Source: Lachnospiraceae bacterium
GTDB lineage: Bacteria > Bacillota > Clostridia > Lachnospirales > Lachnospiraceae
DNA: 64,000 nucleotides
Assembly (NCBI GenBank): GCA_028689655.1
Contig: JAQVCT010000005.1
Location: 62,001 to 126,000 of the forward strand
Direction of reading: 5' to 3'
In this document: one piece after another, positions 52,682 to 61,099 of the stretch
How the letters are laid out: the number at the start of each line of letters is the position of its first letter
Numbering within the stretch: the first letter of the stretch is position 1
Made by a program: the position numbers and the translations under genes
The notes under the pieces: generated by a model
Told to the model about the DNA's origin: nothing
Seen by the model: the letters and a program-made list of their open reading frames with translations, nothing else
Database searches by the model: none

Positions 52682-52702
52682 GTACTGAATCTTTTATCCA
52701 AA

Positions 52703-52754
52703 AAGGGGCTGTGGCATTAGCTTGATTTATAATCAGCTAATACCACAGCCCCTT
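52703..52754 (-). terminator. Strong terminator after the AAA ATPase gene
   Basis: AAGGGGCTGTGG-C-ATTAGCT and AGCTAAT-A-CCACAGCCCCTT form a stem of about 20 bp with one mismatch around a 12-nt loop. On the minus strand it is followed by TTTTTGG. It lies about 110 bp past the ATPase stop and shields the isomerase promoter from read-through. Confidence 0.85.
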
Positions 52755-52862
52755 CACTTTAAAGTGAGCCAGTATCATTTTTTAGTGACAAAATTTTTCT
52801 TTTATTTTACTCCATCTGCACAGTAAATCGAAATTTTTAGGCTTCTTTGTGGGAATTACTTT

Positions 52863-54218
52863 TTACGATTGTAAGATACTGAAATCGGGAGTATATATCA
52901 TCTTATCAATTTGTTCTTCTTTCTCTAAAAACATAATGAAATAGATTGGATAATAGATGGTTTTACCATGAACGGACACATTTTCATTGGAAAATACCAT
53001 CGCTTCATGAATTCCATAATTTTCTATTTTCAAAACGTTATTTAATGCCACATGTCTGGTATAGTCTTTTCCTGATTTAATCTCCAGGGGAAGCACCTGA
53101 CCCTGATACTCTACCACGAAATCCAGTTCACCCTGTTTTCTGTTATTATAATAATATACTTCAAATCCATGCGCACGAAGTTCCTGCGCCACTGCATTTT
53201 CATAAACAGCTCCAAAATTAATATCCTTTTCACGATTTAGTATCTTAAGCTGCAGACCATTCATATACATGGATGCCAAAAGTCCCACATCACCGGAAAA
53301 TAGTTTAAACAAATTGGTCGACCTTGATAACAGCAGTGGAATGACAGGTTCTGACGCGCAGTAAACCGGCAGGGCAACTCCTGCCTCTTTCAGCCATAGG
53401 AAGCTATTTTCGTACCTGGAAAATTTAAAATTTTCATTGAGATTCTTTAAAATAAATCTTTTGTTTTTATCATTTAGTTCGCTTGGAATCAGCATAAAGA
53501 TTTCTTCCAGATATAATTTATTATCGGGATCATATTTGGCAATGTCTTTTTTATAGAGGCGATTAATTCCTTTCTGAATTCCATCTACCTGTCTCAAATC
53601 ATTGGTGCGCACAAACGTTTCTACAGCATCTGGCATCCCCCCTACAATCAGATAGAGACGAAATATTTCCATCATTTTATTATGGATCAGGGCATCCACC
53701 TGTTCTCTATTGGCAAAGCATCCTCGCAGCATCTGAATCATATTCTCTGATACTCTATTTGCCATGCAGAATTCCTCAAAATCCATGGGAAACATTTCCA
53801 TAATATCCATGTAGCCCACAGGTACAGATCGAATATCTTTTAATTCCACACCCAAGAGGGAACCACTTAAAATATATTGATAGCTGCTCTCCTCTACAAG
53901 AAACTTAATAGCAGTTACAATCTCCTTACATTCCTGCACCTCATCAAAAAATATAAGTGTATTTCCCTTTTCCAGCGGAACATCCGTTAAGGCTGAAATA
54001 CGGATCAAAATCTCTTTGCTGTTTTTTGCTCCTTCAAACAGTTGTCTGGCATTTTCATTCTCCAAAAAATTAATTTCCACAAATCTCTTTTTCGTTTTCT
54101 TTGCATATTGGCGAATGCTATATGTCTTTCCTATTTGTCTTGCTCCGGTTATCAGAAGCGCCTTTTTCTGTGTTTTGAAAAATTTTTCTATTTTATTTTC
54201 TATTTTTCTCTTTAACAT
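52863..54218 (-). CDS. AAA_14/DUF4143-type ATP-binding protein
   Basis: 451 residues from the ATG at 54218 with AAGGAG six bases upstream. An N-terminal P-loop ATPase has Walker A 'ITGARQIGKTYSIRQYAKKTKKRFVEINFLENE' and Walker B 'TLIFFDEVQECKEI', plus 'YILSGSLLGVELKDIRSVPVGYMDIMEMFPMDFEEFC'. The C-terminal DUF4143 nuclease-like domain has 'AVAQELRAHGFEVYYYNNRKQGELDFVVEYQGQVLPLEIKSGK', with the E..D..ExK pattern of PD-(D/E)XK folds. These are widespread accessory proteins of uncertain role, often in variable regions. Stand-alone gene. Confidence 0.88.
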   Translation of the reverse strand: MLKRKIENKIEKFFKTQKKALLITGARQIGKTYSIRQYAKKTKKRFVEINFLENENARQLFEGAKNSKEILIRISALTDVPLEKGNTLIFFDEVQECKEIVTAIKFLVEESSYQYILSGSLLGVELKDIRSVPVGYMDIMEMFPMDFEEFCMANRVSENMIQMLRGCFANREQVDALIHNKMMEIFRLYLIVGGMPDAVETFVRTNDLRQVDGIQKGINRLYKKDIAKYDPDNKLYLEEIFMLIPSELNDKNKRFILKNLNENFKFSRYENSFLWLKEAGVALPVYCASEPVIPLLLSRSTNLFKLFSGDVGLLASMYMNGLQLKILNREKDINFGAVYENAVAQELRAHGFEVYYYNNRKQGELDFVVEYQGQVLPLEIKSGKDYTRHVALNNVLKIENYGIHEAMVFSNENVSVHGKTIYYPIYFIMFLEKEEQIDKMIYTPDFSILQS

Positions 54219-54395
54219 CATACACTCCTTGCGCATACTGCTATTTTCTTTTATTTATTACAGTATGCCACAAAAATTTAGAAGTATCAATGTTTTGTCC
54301 GTTTTTCAATATGAATTCAGCTTGTTTTTGTCCGATTTTCAAACATAAAATCATGTATTTTTGTCCGCTTTTCAATAAAATATCCGCTTCATACA

Positions 54396-55070
54396 TTATC
54401 TCACGCTATATTCCGATAATCGTCCGTCCACGATCTTGCAGATTCTCTTTGCAGACTGCGCTACCTTGAGATCATGGGTGATCATGACGATGGTGTGTCC
54501 CATGGCGTTCAGTTCCTGGAACAGTTTCAGTACTTCCTTACCACTGTTGGTGTCCAGTGCGCCTGTGGGTTCATCCGCCAGGAGAATCGCGGGATTACCC
54601 GCCATGGCTCTGGCAATGGATACACGCTGTTTCTGTCCACCTGACAGTTCGGATGGCTTATGATCCAGACGGTGGTCAATGCCCAGAAGTTTTATAGTTT
54701 CCATACACTGTTCCTCCGCTGATCTGTGATCCATGCCACGCATGAGCAGGGGCATGATAATGTTCTGTAAGACTGTATAGGTGGAGATCAACTGATAATT
54801 CTGGAAAATAAATCCAATCTCTTTATTGCGAATCTCAGTGAGCTGCTCCTCCGGCATCTCATGAATGGAAAGTCCATCCAGATAGTACTCACCGGAATCT
54901 GAGATATCCATACAGCCGATCACATTCATGAAGGTGGTCTTACCAGAACCGGAGGGACCCAGAATTGCCACGAATTCTCCTTCATCCACATGAAAATTGA
55001 TATTTTTCAAGATGGGCAGGTATTCCTCTCCCAGCATATAGCCTTTATTCAGGTTTTTAATATCTATCAT
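54396..55070 (-). CDS. MacB-type ABC transporter ATP-binding protein
   Basis: 224 residues, a LolD/MacB-type ATPase. Walker A 'ILGPSGSGKTTFMNVIGCMD', Q-loop 'IGFIFQNYQLI', signature 'SELSGGQKQRVSIARAMAG', Walker B 'ILLADEPTGALD' and H-loop 'VMITHDLKVAQSAKRI'. It powers the permease encoded at 56245-57591. It is the last gene of the adaptor, permease and membrane-protein series and is separated from the others by a family B palindromic element (55106-55234). Confidence 0.94.
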   Translation of the reverse strand: MIDIKNLNKGYMLGEEYLPILKNINFHVDEGEFVAILGPSGSGKTTFMNVIGCMDISDSGEYYLDGLSIHEMPEEQLTEIRNKEIGFIFQNYQLISTYTVLQNIIMPLLMRGMDHRSAEEQCMETIKLLGIDHRLDHKPSELSGGQKQRVSIARAMAGNPAILLADEPTGALDTNSGKEVLKLFQELNAMGHTIVMITHDLKVAQSAKRICKIVDGRLSEYSVR

Positions 55071-55105
55071 AATTAAGAATCCTTTCCTCCTAAATATACA
55101 TTCGC

Positions 55106-55234
55106 GGGATAGCCTTGCGCTTCCCGCAAGACTCCATTCATTTCGCCTGCGGCTTCATTCATGGAGTTGCACTCGTCAAATCTCTGCTTCTTCATGCAAG
55201 CATGAGAAGCATCCCTTTTCCTCGTTGCTATCCC
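55106..55234. repeat. Family B element 4: about 129-bp multi-hairpin element with 8-bp terminal inverted repeats
   Basis: GGGATAGC (55106-55113) and GCTATCCC (55227-55234) enclose three hairpins: CTTGCG-CTTCC-CGCAAG, ACTCCAT..ATGGAGT with inner GCC/GGC, and GCTTCT-CATGC-AA-GCATG-AGAAGC. The CATGCAAGCATG cap is shared with the element at 30225. The stop codon of the upstream 333-residue gene (55228-55230) lies inside the right terminal repeat. Confidence 0.82.
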
Positions 55235-56229
55235 ACAATCCACATTTTGATGATTACTTTATCATCTCCGTCCCTCTCCATGAGCATCTGTACCACATCA
55301 CCAGTGGCAAGGCGGGCAAAGCTTGTGGTGGTTCCAAGCTTTGTAACCACATCTGTTCCTACCGGTATCATGGTCTCACAGGGTTCTTTTCCAAGAGAAT
55401 GATAGGTCTTGGTAACAAGCATGGAGGGTGCAGGCATCGCTGCATCTGTAGTACCTTCTTCACCACCCATATCAGGCATAGCACCACTGGACATGTCTGG
55501 CATATCGCCACTGGTCATATTACCAGTACTCCTATCAGACGTGTCGTCACTGCTCATATCAGGCATCTCTCCACCTTGCATATTTTCGGAGGATGCAGAT
55601 GATGCTGCTCCCGCACGTTCTTCTGTACTGTTTTCCGAAGCATCCTCCTCCACCAGATCGTAGGTAATCTCATTTCCCTGAATAGAGGTAATCTGACCGA
55701 TAATCAGCTCCTGATTTTCAGCAGGTACTACATCCTCGCTGGACTCCACTGTATCTGCCTTAGCATCTGCCTGCTTTTTCAGATAAAATCCAACGGCACC
55801 ACAGATAACCAGTATGAGCACAAGTAGGAAAATCAGCAGCTTCCTTCTTTTCTTCTTTTTCTTTTTTTCCAGTTCCGCCTGGGTCTGCATGCTACGGAGT
55901 CCCAAACCGATGCGTTCCCCTTCCTTGATGCCGATACTTTCTCCTGCTACTACCTTCTCGGTGGTAGAATGCTGTTCCTCATCCATCGCATCTGTTGATA
56001 TATCCTCCGTCGGGTCAGAATCCTTCTCTGCAGATGTGTCATCCTCATATAAGCTTTCCACCAGTTCCTCCGGGACATCCACCGCTGCTGCCTTCAGTTC
56101 CTCTTCACTGAGGAAGTCCCGCTCTGACTCCGGGGTTTCTCTGGATATGAGAAGCTCCATAGCAGAATCTGGAATTTCATTTTTTATTTCATTTTCATTT
56201 TTTTGCCGGTTATTTTTCTCTTTTTTCAA
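55228..56229 (-). CDS. Single-pass membrane protein with Met/Asp/Ser-rich external region
   Basis: 333 residues. A long acidic cytoplasmic part (about 1-125) and a KKKKKKRRK stop precede one membrane helix ('LLIFLLVLILVICGAVGFYL', about 135-155). The external part holds 'QELIIGQITSIQGNEITYDLVEED', a beta-type segment shared with secretion adaptors, then a repeat region with DMSSDD, DMPDMSSG and MPDMGG (about 225-255). The last part is 'KLGTTTSFARLATGDVVQMLMERDGDDKVIIKMWIVG'. It lies between the MacB-type permease (15 bp) and ATPase genes, so it is probably an accessory part of that system. The C-terminus ends inside a palindromic element. I know no named family. Confidence 0.7.
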   Translation of the reverse strand: MKKEKNNRQKNENEIKNEIPDSAMELLISRETPESERDFLSEEELKAAAVDVPEELVESLYEDDTSAEKDSDPTEDISTDAMDEEQHSTTEKVVAGESIGIKEGERIGLGLRSMQTQAELEKKKKKKRRKLLIFLLVLILVICGAVGFYLKKQADAKADTVESSEDVVPAENQELIIGQITSIQGNEITYDLVEEDASENSTEERAGAASSASSENMQGGEMPDMSSDDTSDRSTGNMTSGDMPDMSSGAMPDMGGEEGTTDAAMPAPSMLVTKTYHSLGKEPCETMIPVGTDVVTKLGTTTSFARLATGDVVQMLMERDGDDKVIIKMWIVG

Positions 56230-56244
56230 TCTTGGTCCTCATTT

Positions 56245-57591
56245 CTACTCCTGGTTCAATGCTACAATTGGTATAAGTTTGGATGCTTTGTATGCCGGAT
56301 AGAATCCAAATATGGTGCCTGTGAGTACGCCGAAGAGAAGGGAGATGATGGCTCCGCTCACGGACAGGACTACGGTCACGGAAAATCTCTCGATGATGGG
56401 GGTAATTCCCAGGGCGATCATCACACCCATAAGGGCACCGATCAAGCTGATGCAGCTTGCCTCAAATACGAATTCTTTCAGGATATCGGACTGTTTACAG
56501 CCAAGTGCCTTTAGGATACCGATCTCATTGGTTCTCTCCTTCACGGACACGAACAATACATTCATGATACCGATACCACCCACGATAAATACGATAACTG
56601 CCATGGCGATGAGGAGCATGGTCAAGGTGTCATTACTTGCCATGGCTGCTTCCATCTTGCTGCCTGCATCTGTAATGGTAAATTCTGAATTGGGATAAGA
56701 ATCCAGTAATACATCTGTCACATAAGATTTGATGGTGTCTACATTATTCACGTCCTCTGCGATTAAGGTAATCGTTGGACTAACCTCATCACCTGTTAAA
56801 TATTTCACACCTGTAGCATAAGGAATGAAGATTGCTTCATCCGGGCTGATGCCAGACGACACGGTTCCCATTTCCTCCAGAACACCGCTTACGGTGTATG
56901 GTCTGTCATCAATATAAACTGTTCCATCATAGGCATCATAGCCACTTCCAAATATTTCCAGTGCAGTGTTGTAGCCCAGTACGCATACTTTTTCTTTGTT
57001 GGTCTCATTTTCCTCTGTGAGAAATTCTCCCATGGACAAAGTCATGTTACTCAGAGTTGCATAGTTATCTTTCACTCCTGCTATGGTGAAGCTTGTGGTA
57101 TCCTCCAATTCCCCTCCATCACAATCCGCCTTTGTGGAGAAAGAGATGGTGGCATCGGACAGCCCCGGAACAAATACCTGAAGATCATCCATGTCATCTT
57201 CCGTAAGACTTACATCCTCCTGGTTGATACGATCATCTGCACCACTACCACCGGGGAAACCGCCTCTGGGAAAACCTCCGCCAGCCATACCACCAGAAAA
57301 ACCGCCTCCACTGCTTCTGCCAGGGAAGCCACCTCCACCTCCACCAGGGAAGCCGCCTCCACTATTTCCGGAACTGCTGGAGCTATTGGTGGATTCATAG
57401 GAAATATCGATTGCCCCTGCATTGAGATTCTTGAATTGCTCCGCCACATCCTGTTTTCCACCAGTACCTATGGCAATTACCATCATGATGGTAGCAGTAC
57501 CTACCACAATACCAATGGAGGTGAGGATCACCTTGAATTTATTCTGTGAAAGGTTCAGGTAAACCAGTCGAAAAAGTTCTGAGATTCTCAT
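56245..57591 (-). CDS. MacB-type ABC transporter permease (FtsX-like) with Gly-rich insert
   Basis: 448 residues. An N-terminal helix 'NLSQNKFKVILTSIGIVVGTATIMMVIAIGTGGKQDV' leads into the MacB periplasmic-type core domain. Three C-terminal helices (FtsX) include 'GGIGIMNVLFVSVKERTNEIGILKALGCKQSDILKEFVFEA' and 'GFYPAYKASKLIPIVALNQE'. At residues about 70-120 a glycine/phenylalanine-rich segment (GGGFPGGGGGGFPG) interrupts the extracellular domain. It forms the mechanotransmission pump with the ATPase at 54396 and the adaptors upstream. Its ATG overlaps the stop of the preceding adaptor by one base. Confidence 0.93.
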   Translation of the reverse strand: MRISELFRLVYLNLSQNKFKVILTSIGIVVGTATIMMVIAIGTGGKQDVAEQFKNLNAGAIDISYESTNSSSSSGNSGGGFPGGGGGGFPGRSSGGGFSGGMAGGGFPRGGFPGGSGADDRINQEDVSLTEDDMDDLQVFVPGLSDATISFSTKADCDGGELEDTTSFTIAGVKDNYATLSNMTLSMGEFLTEENETNKEKVCVLGYNTALEIFGSGYDAYDGTVYIDDRPYTVSGVLEEMGTVSSGISPDEAIFIPYATGVKYLTGDEVSPTITLIAEDVNNVDTIKSYVTDVLLDSYPNSEFTITDAGSKMEAAMASNDTLTMLLIAMAVIVFIVGGIGIMNVLFVSVKERTNEIGILKALGCKQSDILKEFVFEASCISLIGALMGVMIALGITPIIERFSVTVVLSVSGAIISLLFGVLTGTIFGFYPAYKASKLIPIVALNQE

Positions 57592-59255
57592 TATTCGCTC
57601 ACCTTACTTTCAATCAGCACCACATCGCCCTCTGAAAGCCCTTCCACAATTTCTACGTTGACACCATCTGAAAATCCTGTTGTAATTTCCTGCTCCGTGA
57701 TCGTTCCAGCTTCATCCTTGATCTTCACATAGGATTTGATGCCGTCTCTGATTATTGCTCTGTTGGATACATAGAGAACTTCCTTCGTCTCTTTCGTGAT
57801 AAAGGTGACATTACCGGTCATTCCCTCAAATAATCCGGATACATCTCCGTTGATCAGCACTTCCACGTCATAGGTAATCTCTCCTGTGCTGCTGTTGGTG
57901 GTGGCATCTCCTATATCGTTTACCGAACCTGTAAATACAGTCTCCGGATAGGAATCCACCGTAATATTGATCTGGCTGTCCTCCGTGATATTGTCTATAT
58001 CATCACTGTCCACTGTGGCTGTGATGGTGGTATCATCCTGATTATTCAGTGTGATCAATGTCTGGGCAGAGCTTAGAGAATCGTCCTTCGCCACATTTAC
58101 ATCTGTGATGACACCATCATACTCTGCATATACCATGTCATCCACGATATAATCCTGAAATTCTGTAAGTTTATTCACCGCGTCATCATAATCATCCTGT
58201 GCATCCCGAAGAGCCGCATCCAGATAGCCTACTTCCACCGCATATGCTTCACCTGCATCATTTCCGGTGGTCGTTCTCTCATTGCAGATCTTCTGTGCCT
58301 CCAGGGTTCCCGTCTCCAGTTTCCGTTTCAGATCATTCAGATCCAGCAGCATGGTCTGATAATTATCTTCCAACTGTTTATTCTCGTCCTGGAGATCCTC
58401 GATCTCATCTTCCAGGTTATCTACCTGGGACTTTGCCGTATCTCTGGCATCTTCCTGCCTGCCATATTCGTATACATAAGCGGTGTCCGCTGTTTCCACT
58501 GCATATTCCGCATGCTCCAGCACATTTTTCGCGATGGTCAGTTCTTTTTCTTTCTCCGTAAGTTTCACCTGATTTTCGCTGACTGTCTCTGTGGCATCTT
58601 CGATTTCTTTCTGCTTATCATCCATGGCTGTCTGCAATTCCGCCACTGCTACCAGATATTCATTTTGCGCAAGCTTTGCATATGCCTCACTGGTCTCTTT
58701 GGTGTGGGTGGCTGACAGCCGACTTTGCTTTTGATCATTCTGTAACTTGGCAAGGGTCAATTCTGCTGAAGCTTCATCGGATTCCAATTCTTCCTGAATC
58801 GATGTGACACTGTCATTTGTCAATCGGAACAGCGGATCACCTTTTGCCACCTGCTGACCTGCTGTCACATAGACCTCTTCCACATCCAGTGCCCTGGAAT
58901 AGCTTTTGGAGGAATCACTGGAATTGGCATTTCCTCCCATATTAGGGAACATGCCGCCCATTCCACCTCCATTGCCCGAACTGCTTCCCGAGCTGTTTCC
59001 TTGGCTGGCTTCAAAGGCACTGAGATCCAGATCAAAGGTCTGATCCACCGTGCCAATTGTCACTGTTCCAGACTCTGTGATACCTACAGTCAAATCTCCC
59101 TTTTCCACACTGGTTTCCTTATAGACCACTTCACTGGTATTTTGATTCGTCAGTATTATGATCAGCGAAATAATGATCAGTAATGCCACCGCTATTGAGA
59201 TAAAAATAATGGTTTTCTTTTTACTGCCAAAAATTTTCTTCATCTTTTCTTTCAT
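57591..59255 (-). CDS. HlyD/MacA-type adaptor 1
   Basis: 554 residues. A membrane anchor (about 15-37) is followed by a first lipoyl/barrel half ('KETSVEKGDLTVGITESGTVTIGTVDQTFDLDL'), then a Gly/Ser/Met-rich insert (about residues 90-115, GNGGGMGGMFPNMGG), then 'ALDVEEVYVTAGQQVAKGDPLFRL'. A long coiled coil (about 165-345, 'KQKEIEDATETVSENQVKLTEKEKEL') leads to the second half 'AEYDGVITDVNVAKDDSLSSAQTLITL', a barrel and a membrane-proximal domain. It is the third adaptor in the series, and the closest to the permease gene. Its start overlaps the previous stop by four bases. Confidence 0.88.
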   Translation of the reverse strand: MKEKMKKIFGSKKKTIIFISIAVALLIIISLIIILTNQNTSEVVYKETSVEKGDLTVGITESGTVTIGTVDQTFDLDLSAFEASQGNSSGSSSGNGGGMGGMFPNMGGNANSSDSSKSYSRALDVEEVYVTAGQQVAKGDPLFRLTNDSVTSIQEELESDEASAELTLAKLQNDQKQSRLSATHTKETSEAYAKLAQNEYLVAVAELQTAMDDKQKEIEDATETVSENQVKLTEKEKELTIAKNVLEHAEYAVETADTAYVYEYGRQEDARDTAKSQVDNLEDEIEDLQDENKQLEDNYQTMLLDLNDLKRKLETGTLEAQKICNERTTTGNDAGEAYAVEVGYLDAALRDAQDDYDDAVNKLTEFQDYIVDDMVYAEYDGVITDVNVAKDDSLSSAQTLITLNNQDDTTITATVDSDDIDNITEDSQINITVDSYPETVFTGSVNDIGDATTNSSTGEITYDVEVLINGDVSGLFEGMTGNVTFITKETKEVLYVSNRAIIRDGIKSYVKIKDEAGTITEQEITTGFSDGVNVEIVEGLSEGDVVLIESKVSE

Positions 59256-61099
59256 TCCTTTGTGGCATCCTCACTTTCTCCGCTATTTGTCACCAGACTG
59301 GCAATGTAGACCATGTCGCCCCTGGAAAGCCCATCCGTGATCTCCACATTCACACCATCCGTAAATCCTGTGGTCACTTTTGTCAATGTCATCTCTCCAT
59401 TTTTATCCTTGGTGTATACGTACGTTCTTCCATTTTGTTCCACGATGGCTTTTCTGGACACATAGAGCACCTGGGATTTCTGATCTGTCACAAAAGTGAC
59501 ATCCCCCGTCATCCCTGCATATAGCTTCGATGTATCCCCCTTCACTTTGATGGTGACTGGATAGCTGACTGTGGTAGCATGGTCAGAGGTGGCGGTGGTG
59601 GTAATCGCCGTAACCGTTCCCTCATAGTTCTCGTCCGGATAAGCTGTAAAGGCAATATTCACACTGTCACCCACAGTAATATCCACCACGTCCTCCTGGG
59701 AAACGTCCACGCTGAGCGTGATGGAGCTTTCTGTCACATAGGAGATCAGATCACTGTTGCTTTCCAGGGTATCCCCCTCTTCATAATTTACCGCAGTGAC
59801 CATACCGTCACTTTCCGCATAGATCGTGCCGTCCTCTCCTGCAAATGCATTGAAATCATCCAGCTTCTCATTGGCATCATCCACGTCTGACTGTGCATCT
59901 GTCACATCCTGCTCTGCTGTGGCCACAGAATACTGATAAGTATCTCCTGCAATAGTGCCTGCCAGAGAATTGGTCTCCAGAATCTGTTTTGCTGACAGCA
60001 CTTCCACACCGGCATTTGCCTGTGCATCCTGTATCTTTGCAAGATAATCTGTGATATTGTCTTCTTCCTCTTTCACCTTATCTTCATTATCTGAAATGTC
60101 CTGCAGCATGGAATCGTAAGTATCTTTTTTGGTGATATAGTCTGACTGTATCGTCACGAAGGTTCGCTCATTATTTTTATCCGCATCCAGATATTTTTTC
60201 TGCGCTGCTTCATATTTCTGTTTCGTCTCTTCATAATTGGTAATACCATCATGGTCATCATCCAGCTGATAGTCTGCTATTTTTTCATTGTAGGTATCAA
60301 TATTGGCATAGCATTCCCTGATGGAAGCGATGTAACCGGACACTTCATTATTCAGCTTTGCGACACTGATGTCATAAATTCCCTGTGCGCTTCCCCCTGA
60401 GAGGTTATCACTGATCTGAGTATGTGTAGCCTCCAGCGTATCCAGAGAATTGCTGATATCTGCTTCCGACAGTGTTGTCTCCGCCTCGGCAGCCTCCAGT
60501 GCCAGCTTTTTACGAATATTATTTACGGTACTTTCCTTTAATTTGTAGATGGGATCTCCAGCCAGAATGCGCTGTCCCACCGCCACATAGACTGCTTCGA
60601 ACTTGGCATACTCGCTGATGTCCACGTCATCATCATCGCTTTCCGTATCCCCTTCACTGTCCTCCACTAGATCCAGATCATAGGTCTGTGTCTCTTCCTC
60701 GGTAGTGATGGAGCCGCTTTCCATGATACCTACCTGCAGATCTCCAAATTCCACGGGACTCTCCTTATAGAGATAGGTGTCAGCCTCCAGCTTTGGCTTG
60801 ATAAATATGGTGTAGCAGGATGCCGCGACCATAGCCAGTATTAAGATTATAATGATTAGAAGACGCCTGATTTTTTTCTTATTTCTATTCTTATTTCTAT
60901 TCTTATGTCCATTTTTATGTCTGCTCGTATGCCCGCTCTGCTTACTTTCTTTATCCGATGTTTCTGGTATTTCTGGTATTTCAGATACTTCTGAAGTCTC
61001 TGTTTTTCCTGCTTCTTCTGTTCTTATTTGTGTTTTTATTTGTGTTTCTATTTCTGTTTTTGTTTCTTCTTTCATTCCTGTTTTTGTTTCCGGACTCAC
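59252..61099 (-). CDS. HlyD/MacA-type adaptor 2
   Basis: 615 residues. A repetitive Thr/Glu/Lys cytoplasmic tail (about 1-78, 'KTEIETQIKTQIRTEEAGK' and 'HKNGHKNRNKNRNKK') precedes one membrane helix ('LLIIIILILAMVAASCYTIF'). The adaptor then has 'KESPVEFGDLQVGIMESGSITTEEETQTYDLDLVEDSE', an acidic insert (EGDTESDDDDVDISE) where adaptor 1 has a Gly-rich one, a coiled coil (about 200-400), and the C-terminal barrel and beta domain ending 'LYVSRKAIVEQNGRTYVYTKDKNGEMTLTKVTTGFTDGVNVEITDGLSRGDMVYI'. It overlaps both neighbours by four bases. Confidence 0.87.
   Translation of the reverse strand: MSPETKTGMKEETKTEIETQIKTQIRTEEAGKTETSEVSEIPEIPETSDKESKQSGHTSRHKNGHKNRNKNRNKKKIRRLLIIIILILAMVAASCYTIFIKPKLEADTYLYKESPVEFGDLQVGIMESGSITTEEETQTYDLDLVEDSEGDTESDDDDVDISEYAKFEAVYVAVGQRILAGDPIYKLKESTVNNIRKKLALEAAEAETTLSEADISNSLDTLEATHTQISDNLSGGSAQGIYDISVAKLNNEVSGYIASIRECYANIDTYNEKIADYQLDDDHDGITNYEETKQKYEAAQKKYLDADKNNERTFVTIQSDYITKKDTYDSMLQDISDNEDKVKEEEDNITDYLAKIQDAQANAGVEVLSAKQILETNSLAGTIAGDTYQYSVATAEQDVTDAQSDVDDANEKLDDFNAFAGEDGTIYAESDGMVTAVNYEEGDTLESNSDLISYVTESSITLSVDVSQEDVVDITVGDSVNIAFTAYPDENYEGTVTAITTTATSDHATTVSYPVTIKVKGDTSKLYAGMTGDVTFVTDQKSQVLYVSRKAIVEQNGRTYVYTKDKNGEMTLTKVTTGFTDGVNVEITDGLSRGDMVYIASLVTNSGESEDATKE

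Noticed and set aside
57191..57400. Proline-rich open frame on the plus strand
   Set aside because: It is the antisense reading of the Gly/Phe-rich insert of the MacB-type permease.
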